Of a stretch of 64,000 nucleotides of DNA, positions 26,746-37,571 are shown in pieces. How positions within the stretch are numbered: position 1 is the first letter of the stretch; every line of letters starts with the position of its first letter. A model generated the notes under the pieces. That model worked only from the letters and a program-made list of their open reading frames with translations. It searched no databases and was not told the origin of the DNA. The position numbers and the translations under genes are program-made. This DNA comes from Xiphias gladius (taxonomy: Eukaryota > Chordata > Actinopteri > Istiophoriformes > Xiphiidae), in the NCBI RefSeq assembly GCF_016859285.1, contig NC_053417.1:11406878-11470877 (forward strand), given 5' to 3'.

Positions 26746-27244
26746 CAACTATTGAATTTTAAGGACAATTGCACAGTCACAAATCACAACTGAGAGTTTA
26801 TAAAGATGTGCTCCCCCAATTTTTTATGTCAAAGACAAGTTTCTACTAATGATGAGTACAGCCTAGCCTGTGAAAAATTGTATAATGTTTCTTTGGCTCT
26901 GGAAGAGCTTTGACAAGTCTGAGAAAATAACTGGGACAGCTTGGCAAATACAAATTTTTAACAAAGTGGGGAGTTGTATTATGGGAAATGTAGTATCAAG
27001 TGTTTTTGGAGCTTGACCTATGCTAGGGAGCGAAAGTCAGGATATCTCAGCCTCTGCTGCTTTGAGCTTTCTCTGACACATTGAGCAGTCTAGAATCAGA
27101 GTGTTGATGTAATTCTGGAAGTTATGGAATAAACGATGGAATAGTTTCATCACAGTTCTCCTGTCTGGTGGCATCACTTTACCAAACACCTCTACAAGAG
27201 ACACACCCAGGTCAGACCAACCTGCATAATTGCACGAGAACGCA

Positions 27245-28199
27245 ATGTCTCAACAAAAAAGTCAACTCCAGGACGAAATGGACATCGTCAGGAGCATCAG
27301 GAAACTGACCCCTGAGGAGAGAAGGAAAGCCCTGAGAAAAGAAATGTTTAGAGAGTTGAGGGCAATGGAGATGGAGCGCAGAGAAAGAGCCGACCTAGAA
27401 GAGCTTCAGAGGTGCGGGAGAGAAAATGAGGAAAGCGCTAAAGAGACTGAAAGCCTGAAGCTGCAGAAAGAAAGGGCTGAGGAGGAGAGGAGGGCAAATA
27501 AGAAAAAGGCCCTGGACATAGAAAAACAAGACCAGCTGAAGGAAGACAGGCTTCAGTGGAAGAAGGTGATGCAGGTAGAGGAGGAGCCCATCACAAGGTC
27601 CAGATCCCCTATCGGTGATCTGAAGAGGGAGCAGCAGGGGAGGCACGAGGAAGCTGAGCTTTGCCTTGTGCCAAGAGTGCAGGACAAAGCCGGCTCAAAG
27701 TACCTGACCGCTGAGGTGAAGAGACAGGAGCAGAGTAGGAGAAATACTCTGATTGACAATTGGGTTGGAGAGCAGACAACAGAGCCTCAGACTGTCCAGG
27801 AGGAGCTCCACCCAACCGACTTCACCCACCGCCCCGCTGCTGAAAATGCAAGCCTCAAGTCCGAAAGTATGTATCTCATTTGTATCCACTTGTATCAAAC
27901 TGCATTTTTCCCTTATTTAATGCTACATATTTCCCCATGCTCCTCACCTTTATTTCTTTGAAAAAGCAGCAACATCAAAATCCTCCAAGCTCCTGCACTG
28001 GCTGCAGAAGAAACTGGAGTCTGGACTCCACCTGCATAAGAAGCAGGATCAGATGGAGAAGATGAGGGAGGCCTCCAGGCTCAGAGAGCACTACAGAAAG
28101 ATGGGGGCCTGCAAGGAGAGACACTGGAGCCGTTTGTCTGAGCAGATTGACGGTTACCACATGTCCAGAAACAGCATCCTGAAAAAATCCATCTTCTGA
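27245..28199 (+). CDS. Unrecognised coiled-coil protein, two exons
   Basis: Function unknown. Two exons join in frame: 27245-27866 and 27970-28199, with a 103-base intron (donor A|GTATGT, acceptor AAGCAG). The product is 283 residues. I chose the ATG at 27245 because the open frame upstream, from 27230, has only a TTG. Residues about 10-115 are dominated by Glu, Lys, Arg and Gln with heptad-like Leu (PEERRKALRKEMFRELRAME), indicating a long charged coiled coil. A serine/arginine patch (TRSRSPIGDL) follows. The second exon is again basic and helical (KLLHWLQKKLESGLHLHKK) and ends ILKKSIF. No signal peptide, membrane segment or enzyme motif is visible. Codon use is GC-richer than the flanks, as in a real gene. 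A poly(A) signal AATAAA lies at about 28637, inside a repeat-derived tail. The acceptor is NAGNAG, so a one-codon variant is possible. Confidence 0.7.
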
Positions 28200-28289
28200 A
28201 TGGAACTGATCCTGCTCATCACCCACTGCTAAAACTATCACTGTTAGCCTTATTATTAGTCTTGTGCATTGTGAATTTGTCTTGTACTA

Positions 28290-28500
28290 TGTTCTTTCCT
28301 CCTACCCCCCCACCCCCCTTTCTTTCTCTCCTCTTCGCTTCACCCCACCCCCTCCCTCCCTGCTTTCCTCTTTCTTACCCCCCCTTCCTCTTTCTTACCC
28401 TCCTCCCCTCCCCCCTTTCCTCTTTCTTCCCTCTCCCTCCCCCCTTTCCTCTTTCTTACCCCCCCTCCCCTTTCCTCTTTCTTACCCCCTCTCCACTTCT
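28290..28500 (+). repeat. Pyrimidine-rich tandem tract
   Basis: About 200 bases of almost pure C/T on the plus strand. From about 28366 a unit near CCTTTCCTCTTTCTTACCCC repeats roughly five times imperfectly. It lies in the presumed 3' untranslated region of the coiled-coil gene, and the Pro/Ser/Leu frames across it are artefacts. Confidence 0.85.
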
Positions 28501-28504
28501 TTCA

Positions 28505-28735
28505 AACCAACCGGTCGAGGCAGACGGCCGCCCACCATGAGCCTGGTTCTGCTCAAGGATTCTACCGATGAAAAGGGAGTTTTTCCTTGCTACTGTGGCC
28601 GAGTGCTTCATCATGTGGGAATGTTGGTTCTCTGTAAATAAAGAGAGTATGGTCTAGACCTACTTTTTGAACAGTGCCCTGAGATTCTTGAACTTCTGTG
28701 ATGATATGAAGTCATATAATAAAACTGTGCTGCAC
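28505..28735 (+). repeat. 3' tail of an L2-type teleost repeat
   Basis: The series GGCCGCCCACCATGAGCCTG, AAAGGGAGTTTTTCCTTGC, GCCGAGTGCTTCATCATG, GTAAATAAAGAGAGTATGGT and AGTGCCCTGAGATTCTTGAA follows the familiar 3' end of a very common teleost LINE/SINE tail. The family name is from memory. It supplies an AATAAA at about 28637 and another at about 28720, so it may terminate the upstream transcript. Confidence 0.5.
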
Positions 28736-28739
28736 TGAA

Positions 28740-30240
28740 AACATTTGAGTTGTACTTGTTAATAAATAGCTCAGATGTGGTTAAGTCCACAAAAGTGATG
28801 GTCATGTCACGTATTTTACAGATGAGTGATATTGTGTGCTGATAAAACAGCATCAAGAATGCTGACTGTGAAAACGTTATTTAGAAAAAGACAAAACACC
28901 TTCTTGAACAGAGCGGGGTATTCAAAGATGATAAGAAAGAGTTTAAAGTGAACAAAGTGCCTTGTCAATGCCTTGCTCAGTGCACATTTCCTCAACTCTG
29001 ACTGGTAAACGTGTGTTGCCTCCGACATGTGGAACTGGAAGCAGACTTCTCTGTCAGGGAAGTAAAATTCAAACGTTTCAAGCTGTGCAGGTCATACAGT
29101 GATGGACAGGTGTTAAAACTGGCCTCCAGCATGTCACCGAGCAGGGTCAAACTTATTTTGCAGGTCACAGCCGAGCCTCAACTAAGTGTATCCCTGAAAC
29201 AGCGAAAGGCTATGCAGCAATTTTTCCATAGTGGACACAGTTGAAATTGCAAGTCGTCCCATGATATGTGATATAATTTCACATATTTGCAGTTAAAACT
29301 TTTCTATTTGCTTTAGGCTACTTGAGTATTCCAAAATAAAGCTTTTAAATAAAACTAATAAATAATTTAGTTGTGTCCTCAGTGACTTCAGAGGACGATG
29401 ACATAGTGCATTTATACATCCCCGCAACACAAATGCCGGAAAACAGTGGGCCCCAATCAAAGTTAACTTCCAACACATATGAGTTGTTTATCATCAGCTG
29501 CCTCTATAAAACCAGCAACTCCAAAAGACATGACACGGGACTGTGCCTCATGTAGGTAAGACAATTCATCCTCGGCAGCAGCATTGGGGTCTTAGAGGTA
29601 GACATTTCGGCTGCGCAGAAAATAAGGATAAAGGCATGTTAAGGGTGGCATACGAGAAACGGACTCCGGTTTCTGGTAGCTTTCAGTGTGGTTACACACA
29701 GTGGTATCATTACCGGGAACAATGTCCAGGGAGAAAGATACGCACCAGCATACAGCGAAAACAAGGACAACAAAGTTGAGAAAAGACAAAGAAACGACAA
29801 AAAAAAAAGGAGGAGGGGGACCCGTCTCCATATAGATATTTAATTATGCAATATAGGTCATGTTTCTGAGGCTATAAACAAGGAAACAAGTGGTGCATTT
29901 ATTTCAAGGAGCGCTAAAAAAATGAATTGGTTAATGCAATAAGTTAGCCTATATACATACAGTAGGTGGTTATAATATGTGCAAGTACACGGGTCTATGT
30001 ACAGTATAGACAGTCTGCTTGTACTGATATTTGACAGGTGATGGATGATGTGTACATGTTATTTCACAATGTGAGTTTGACACTAATATCAAGGTGACTT
30101 GTAGGTACAGTGGATGTGGGAACTCACTCCCTCATTGTTAGAAATACGGGGCTTCAAAGGGTTTCTGAGTAGGAGCTGGAAGAAGATTACCAAATGCTAA
30201 TCACAATCATTGTAGCTGTGATCGATTTATTCTAACTATT
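28740..30240. other. Gene-free stretch
   Basis: No supported exon. It includes the second copy (29201-29257) of the segment seen at 23199-23255. A purine run lies near 29798-29820 and the rest is unremarkable. Frames at 29011-29244 and 29543-29779 have no recognisable domain, although the first overlaps the duplicated segment and may be decayed mobile-element coding sequence. Confidence 0.45.
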
Positions 30241-30322
30241 ACGTTATCGTCGGTATGTAGACGATTTAGTAACGCGACACTACAGACTCCGATACAGCAG
30301 GTGGCGCTAAGCATCTTTCAAG

Positions 30323-32360
30323 TTGACACGAAGTTGTTGTGCCGTTAAATGCTCCAATCGGACTGGTGATGGTTGGAACATGTTCGGTATCCCGAGAGGG
30401 AGGCGTCCCTCTCAGCGGCGGAGGAGAAAGCTGTGGCAGCTGGAGGCAATAAGAAGACCGGATTGGAGTCCCGTTGGATCCAAGAGAGACCAGAGCTTGT
30501 GCGGTGCACATTTCGTCAAGCGTTTACCAGCTCATACGGCATGGCGTGACTTCGCCCTCATGAATCTTCGCGATTCCTCTAATCCAGTCGGAACATCTGC
30601 CAACACTGTTGGACATCAGCAATGCCTGGTTATGATAAGTGTCCTTAGGGTTTAGGTGACATTGGACACATAAGGAGCCGGATCAGTCCATGTTCGGGTT
30701 GTCAGACGGTTGGCAGGATGGAGACCAAGCCTCCCGTGAAGCCTCCTGACCATCGACAATTAAAGAAAAGAAAAAAGCAATATTTTCACTGATCTCTGAT
30801 GATTTCAAGCCACGCAGATAGTTTTGCCGATGTTCTTGAGTTTCTGCAGTTTGTTTTGCTCACATAATTGAAAAGCCCATTTGGAAAAATCGAACAGCAA
30901 AATGCTGTTACTTTGGATAACCCACAGTGCCACAGTGGGCAGTTTTTACTGGAACTGCGTTTTGCTTTCATAACTCAGAAATATTTCCTTAGAAAACGGT
31001 TAGGAGGTTTGATTATTCAGAGTAGAAGATACTTTAACTGGATCTGAGAAGAGATGTCATCGTTAAAATTTCATTTTTCTGAGACGTAAGCACCACTGAT
31101 GAAATGCCATTGTATAAGGCTGGAGGCAGAAATCTCAGAGGCAGATATCTGAGGACACATAGAATCAAAACTCTCTACAGAGACAGCTGATACTGATACC
31201 ACTGAGTGAGAAAAAAAAGGGGGTTTTGTTTGTGTTTTTTTTTTTGGTTGAACTGTCCCTCCGACATAATTGTTAATTCCAGAAAGTACACATGATTTCG
31301 CTTTTGGATTATGGATACAATCCTGTATCACAGTATATGTCAGTCTATGTTTTTAGTCAATATATATCAATATGTATTGTGACAGTCTGGAAAATCAGTT
31401 GAGAAACTGTTCATGTCTGTTTTCAGCTTATCCAGTAAATGAAATATTGGACAAATCAAGGTACTCCATCATTGATCCAACATTAACACAAAGCAGTCCT
31501 GCTTGGTCTGGGAGGAAACAAACAGCTGAAGCAGCAACTAGGGAGATCAAACCTCAGATTCCATTCAAATAAGGATGAAGACTCTAAAAGTTCAACTCTT
31601 TACTGGACTGCTGTCATCGCAAGTTTCCATTTAGCTGTTGGGTATCATTAAAAGAGGTGCGGTAGTCCTAAGGGGTGAGTTGAGTTAGGAAGACCGCCTG
31701 CTTTTGGTTCTCATGAAAGTCAAACATGGATTCACCAACAGATACATTGCTGAGAAATTTGGAGTATCACTCTTGGTCGCCTCAAAGATCATTAGAGAGT
31801 GGATACCTGTGTTGTCTTCTCTACTGCGTCCTCTTATATTTCCTACCAAGCAGGGAAACTGCCAGAGCTATTTGCCAAGGTGTTTTAAACCCAGGATTTA
31901 TGGACTGATGTCGGTGCGTCATTCACTGCACTGAAGTCTCCGTAGAGAGAACCTCAATCTTAGTAGCACGAGCTCAAACCTGGTCACAACACGTAAAGAA
32001 AAAACACTATTAAGTATCTAATTGGAATAACACCAGCAGGGGCTGTTTGTTTCTTATCAGATGGATTTGGAGGCCGTGCCTCCGACCAGATTATGACACC
32101 GGATTCGGGAAAGCTCAAACATGGCGATGTGGTTCTTGCCGAGAGGAAGTTTCTTGTTTAAGATGAATTGGCGGATATCGGAGCAACATCAAAAATCCCA
32201 CCTTTGACAAAAGAAAAGTCTCAGCCGCCCGATTCCTGCTCCACCTCTGTCGGCTGTCAAGTGTCCGCATTCACATGCAGCGAGTGATTAGTCACTTTAA
32301 AACATTTCCGATACTACACACCATGACACCAGGTCGATCTCCTGGATGACTTTGTAAAGG
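30323..32360 (+). pseudogene. Decayed THAP + DDE_4 (Harbinger/ISL2EU-like) transposase
   Basis: Two separated parts match the architecture of fish THAP transposases. At 30323-30600 a THAP zinc finger is readable: SCCAVKCSNRTGDGW, later RRKLWQLEAIRRPDWSP and LCGAHFV, i.e. the C-x(4)-C ... C-x(2)-H pattern with the conserved Trp. It has no ATG; a stop lies just upstream in frame. At 31590-31880 the HTH_Tnp_4 region appears (MKVKHGFTNRYIAEKFGVSL, then IIREWIPVLSSLL and NLPRCFK-like sequence). Downstream to about 32360, in shifting frames, lie remnants of the DDE_4 core such as [20 protein letters not shown] and [14 protein letters not shown], and finally FKTFPILHTMTPG. Multiple frameshifts and stops mean no active protein. 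About 1 kb of unassigned sequence separates the halves and may be intron or insertion. Terminal repeats were not located. Confidence 0.75.
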
Positions 32361-33056
32361 TGTGTTCAGGTCTCACCTGTATTTGAGTGACTGTAAAAGA
32401 AAAAAATGGAGGACATAAAATATTAACAGGAAGAGAAGAGGAAAAAAGAGGAAAGTGCGCACAGAGCTTTATGTTTGTGTGCATTGTCTTTTCACATGTG
32501 AAGTACTTTACTCTTTCTTGTCCATTAGGTTGTGTTTTTGCACATATTCCACTGGACTGTGGGGCTGTTGTAGAGATTTGTGTTTATATTAAACGTTCCT
32601 CTAGACAATACAATAATATGACGAATAACTGTAAAATGATGCAGTGGAAATTATGCCAAAATAAGTTTTTGTTTGTTTACTTTCAGTCCTCAATATTTCT
32701 GTCATATGAAACAAATGTATTATTTGGATTTGTTAAAGGCATTAACGATGACAAGAGGCTCTTTGCACCAGATTTCTTTTCTTTGTGGAATCCAATAACA
32801 TGTTTAATATTTACAGCAGTCAGGGAGCCTTTTCATTTGCCAAAGTGAGACCTTTTGCATAACGCACTGAAGGAACACATGACGGAGATGATCCACGACT
32901 TCAACTTTTTGCTGAAAATCATCCTGCTTGAGTGTTCACATGTAAACACGTTACATTGACATTCTTAGTAAATGAGGTTTAGAGGATGAGTATTTTGCGA
33001 CACTTTTCAAACACATAAATACCAACACAGAGGACACCATATTAGCCACTACATTC

Positions 33057-33062
33057 TTTATT
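33057..33062 (-). other. Poly(A) signal of protease gene A
   Basis: TTTATT on the plus strand is AATAAA on the gene strand, 45 bases past the stop codon at 33107-33109. Confidence 0.7.
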
Positions 33063-33106
33063 TGATTGTCAAGCACAAAAAATAATGACACAAACCAATC
33101 TGCATC

Positions 33107-36089
33107 TTAGTTGCTGGCCATCACCTGGAAAAAAGAAAGCATAGGGAGAATATTTTGAAATAGGGCACTAGAGCATCTGGACCTCTTTATCACAACATTT
33201 CTACTCATTATTCTTCTGTGCTACCAAGTAATTTAAGGTTAAATTAAAAATTGAGATGATTATTACCGTGGTATTTCATAATTTTTATAAGTTCATTGAA
33301 TCTTTTCTGGAAAACTTGAATTTTGCCAGATATTAAAAATGTAAAGGTTTTTCAAACTTTTATATAAAACAATTTCTCGGAATTTTTTCTAACATTAAGA
33401 GCCATGTAATAACCACAAACAAATTGCTGTCCATCAGTATTTTTAGCTCTTTCTGTTCTGTGATATGTCTATAAAGCTGGTAAACAGTGAGTGGCTCTAT
33501 CTCAAGACAGGGATTAAGTTTCAATGTTGTCAGCTTGAACCAAAAAGAAACAAAAATGTACAGAGTGAACCATGAAATCTTTTGTACAAATATTTTAGTG
33601 TTCAACGCTTTTCCACTTACGTTGGAGATCCAGGAGATGTAGGCGCTGACCCTAGTGAAGACGGAGGGCTTCTTGGGGTAGTTGCAGCCCATGCTTGAAC
33701 CAAAGCTCACCACACCGTGGACTTCCCAAGAACCGTCAGGGCTCTGACAGTTCAGGGGACCACCGGAGTCTCCCTAAAAGGTAACGAGGACAAACGTGAT
33801 ATTAGGCAAAAAAAAAGAAAAGACAGATAATGGCAAGTGCTTTTAGAAAATGAACATTATAGATCTTAACAATAAAATAAAATGAATCAGACTTACATTG
33901 CAGCTAGCCAGCTGTCCGTCTCCTCCAGCACAGACCATTTTGTTGGTGACCAGGCTGCCCCACCAGTCAGGCCTGGCGCAGATGGAGTGGCTGACCACAG
34001 GAAGGAGGGCCTGCTGCAGGATATCGGCAATAGGACCTCCAGCTTTAGAGGAGAACAGGGCATTCACATTCAGGTCTGTAGTCTAGACCACTTCACTCAA
34101 GGCTAAGTCTATTCGAAAACTAGGTCCTCTAGGTCCGGTTTCAATTCAAAACCTGATAAAAACGAAAATTTCTTGAAGATCAAAAAGCTTTATAATGATC
34201 AACAGAGATTATAAATCAATGCTATTTGTTAGCGCTTGTGTCATATTCCATTTCTTAAACGCATAAAGTTAGTTATTTGTTGCATAAGGTCGAGGTGTAA
34301 TCCTGGTGCTTTATGTAACTTTTTTATTTCTAGATTATTGGGAAATCAGTTGATAGTTAAAATCCTAAAACTATGAGGCAGAGTCAAAACCAAGACATGA
34401 TTAAGAGTGATCTTGAAACTGGACTCAATCACTTCAGTCCCGTTCAAATTAATGGCCAACGACATTTCAGTTGATGATTAACCTCGAGTCCTGTGATCAC
34501 AATTAAATTTAACTGGAAAATTGATAAAAAATTACAGATAAGACAAGACATTAATGTTACCAGCCTTGGTTGACGGTGGGTTTTTTTGTTTTTCTGTTTT
34601 TTTTTGGTTGTTGTTTTTGATATAACTTACTCCAGAGACGTCCCCAGCCAGTAACGTAGCATGGAGCACCTTGAGGCAGGATGTTACCAGAGTCGGGAAG
34701 ACAGGCAGCCATGATGGTGTTAGAGAATGTGACGGGAGTCGACAGCTTGATCAGGGCAATGTCGTTACTGGAGCATGAACACAAATTTAGCATTCAGATG
34801 CACAATATGCTAGCGTACATAAATAGCATGGATAAAGTACTTAAAACAAAACAGTCACAGCAGGATAATATGTAGCCCACAATATATTGTTATTATAACT
34901 GAGCCCACCGGATCCTGTAAGGGTCCCAGTTCTCGTTGACAATGATCTTGGCAGGGCTGATGGCAATGGAACCAGCCTCGTTGTTCTTCAGATTGTGTTT
35001 TCCCAGGTAGACTCTGTAGGTGCGACTGCTGCTTGGCCAGGAAAAAAAAAAAACAGAAACAAGAGTTAGAGTTGCTTAAGGCAGGCGTCTATTCACTTAT
35101 AACACTTTATTAGAACACCAAAGTTAGTTACAAAAAGTACCAATACAATTACCTCTACTACCATTGTATTAGCACAGGACTACTCCTGCCACCATTAAGT
35201 GTTTTTTTTAACTCTGAAAATCTTTAAGTCTGAACCACCAGTGTAAACAAAAGTGGAATTCCCAATTATTAATATTCTGATATCAACATAATAGTTTTTG
35301 CATTAAAGTGATTGAATATAATTAATAATACTAAACTACTGATATAATACTGTGCATTTCACTTATCAGGCTGCTAAAGTAATCAAGTAGAAGTTCAAGC
35401 ATATGTTTTTCAATAGCAAGTCCAAACGTATTTTTCCTTCTGTACTGCTTCTATCACACTGTATGATAAGTACCCTGTCTTCCACAGTCCTGGCTCTCTT
35501 TGTCCTCTTTGCCTTGTATACCTTTGTCATTTCAAATTTCTTAAACGTCTTAAGCCACACCTGATGCAGTGAGCAGCAGTGAGGACCCACTGGTCGGAGA
35601 TCAGTGTGGCACCGCAGGTGTGGTAGAAGTTGCTGCCACTCTTGTACTGCAGAGACACCTGAGGAAAACGGAGGACGACGGCACATGAATCTTTTATGAC
35701 CTTAGGAAATGGACAGCAGACAGAATTTTGAGAAGATTTAAAGGACTATACCTGCCAGGGCCAGCTGTGAGGCCTTACATCCTCTCCACCAACCACCCTG
35801 GTCACCACAGGGGGGAAGGTGGGCAGGCCGCACCCGTAGGCTGAAAGACAAGTATAGAATATGGTGATTCATGATGGTGTCTTAACATCAGCAGTAATTT
35901 TTTTTTCTTTAATTATCAAAAATGTTTTACAAGCAGTTAAATGTGATTGTTAAACTCCATAAATTCATAGCTTCATATCCATTTGTACTTTATGTAAAAG
36001 TTGTATGTAGCAAAACATGTAATTGCCTGGTCAGAAGTGTATCAGAGCTTACCACCAGCAACAAACAAAGCCAAGATCATGAACTTCAT
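33107..36089 (-). CDS. Protease gene A: elastase-2/chymotrypsin-C-like zymogen
   Basis: A secreted pancreatic serine endopeptidase (S1 family) that digests dietary protein. Eight exons on the minus strand join in frame: 36089-36053, 35840-35752, 35658-35561, 35028-34909, 34767-34631, 34042-33897, 33773-33621 and 33124-33107, giving 265 residues, the normal length. A hydrophobic signal peptide ([12 protein letters not shown]) precedes an activation peptide with Cys16 and cleavage after Arg27, giving mature [15 protein letters not shown]. The triad is intact: His72 (LTAAHC), Asp117 (NDIAL) and Ser212 (GDSGGP). The S1 pocket reads Ala-Ser-Cys-Asn before GDSGG (A189, S190 in chymotrypsin numbering), with G216 in SFGSS and S226. 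Human CELA2A and CTRC both have S189. The segment [10 protein letters not shown] resembles CTRC as well as fish elastase 2, so orthology is unresolved. It is head to head with gene B. Exon 4 has a NAGNAG acceptor (35028 or 35025). Confidence 0.93.
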
Positions 36090-36130
36090 AGTGACTATCT
36101 TCTGCAGAAGGTGAGGGGGACCTGCTCCGT

Positions 36131-36137
36131 CTTATAT
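36131..36137 (-). promoter_or_regulatory. TATA box of protease gene A
   Basis: The gene strand reads ATATAAG about 42 bases before the ATG at 36089, leaving room for the very short leader usual in pancreatic protease genes. A TTTTCCCA-type box (plus strand TGGGAAAA at 36211-36218) lies upstream. It resembles the TC half of a PTF1 site, but I see no well-spaced E-box partner. Confidence 0.6.
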
Positions 36138-37522
36138 TGTGCTTTATCAGACCTGTTGAAGACCTCAAATGTGTTGCTTAACATTTGAAGCACAGCCAGG
36201 AAAAGTAGGTTGGGAAAAATAAATCAACCTTGGAGATAAGCAACCACAGATATCCCCAAATACACCTTATCTCCCCACCTCAACCTCTGTGTGAACCTCA
36301 CAGATGTCTCACAGTAGCCTGAGTTCATCTTTTAACTTTCAAGTGAGAGATGATTTTCACACTCTATGGTAATATGTTTATTTGAAAATGGTCTGTCCAT
36401 TTCTCTTATTCTATCAAAGAAAATAAAAGCGCTGTCCTGTTTTTATACGTGAAAATACACAGTGTACACTTAGGATTTAAGTTCCCTTTTACTGTTTTTT
36501 TTTTTTTTTTAACCACTAAGTCTATTTCTGGTATAGGGTAACAGAAATTATGCAGCTTACTGTGTGTATTCATATGGATGTGAACAAAGTCAAATAATAG
36601 CAAAAAAGAGGAAATGTCTGTAAAGAAATTAGAATGAATGCAGCTAGAAAATTTATTTGAATTCATCCCACATCAGTGTTTTCAGTTGATAATTTGCATT
36701 TTCTACACATAAAACACTTGAATGGCAAATGATAAAACATGCAACGTTGGAAATTGATATGGACAAATCATGTAATATACTGAAATATATTAAATAATAT
36801 ACTAAAGTCGCATTTTACTGTTATAGTTTATACAAATTTATAAACATAGTTTGAGTTCAGCTGTTTCCTCTGAGCTGATACAACAGGTACTGCAGGTGTG
36901 GTGCAGTAGAATTCCTCAATGGTCTGTTAATTATAATAAAAGCATTCTTTTTTTGCATCACTCCACTTCGTTTTCTTGATATCTAATCAAAAGTCACATT
37001 AATTAATATTGCAATATTTTAGATATTACAATAGTTGTGGACCTATGCAAAGGAATCATCATAATAATTCTATATTTACTGTATTTAAGAGCTTACACTG
37101 CAATCAAACTTTATGAACTGACCAGTTTTTTTATGTAGATATATGCGCGGGAAAATGGAATTTCAGTATTATACTAATAATTGTGTACTGCTTAATAAAA
37201 ACACAGCACAGTCACAGGAAACATTAAATGCTTTCACATGCAATGGAAACTTCAGCTGCTGCAGGTGGCAATACTTTTCTTTCAAAAGATTATCTGAGGA
37301 GGGTGTGCTACATTTGCAATGAAGTACAGATCTTTGTGTGAACTCCAGCTCTTGATAAAAATAGAAAACCTTCAACAAACAAGTTCAAAAACAGAACTGT
37401 GTGACACTTTGTCCTCGGCCTAGTATTCCTGTTCATTTCTGGTCGTTTTGATGTCCACTTAGCTCCACCCCAGGGGTAAGATCTGTCAAAGGGTTTTTGA
37501 AGGTTGCGTAACATCATGAAAG

Positions 37523-37535
37523 ATATATATATATA
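37523..37535 (+). promoter_or_regulatory. TATA box of protease gene B
   Basis: An ATATATATATATA run ends 36 bases before the ATG at 37572, the same spacing as the TATA boxes of genes A and C. Confidence 0.6.
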
Positions 37536-37571
37536 CCAGAGGTTTTACTGCAAACTGTGGAGATACGGACG

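Noticed and set aside
27395-27898. Four minus-strand frames opposite the coiled-coil gene
   Set aside because: They mirror the Glu/Lys-rich coding exon as Leu/Ser-rich sequence and have no independent support.
28262-28641. Proline/serine-rich frames of 92 and 125 codons
   Set aside because: They are translations of the pyrimidine-rich tandem tract and a repeat tail.
32387-32848. 153-codon open frame
   Set aside because: It begins at GTG, overlaps the edge of the transposase relic and has AT-biased composition with no recognisable domain.
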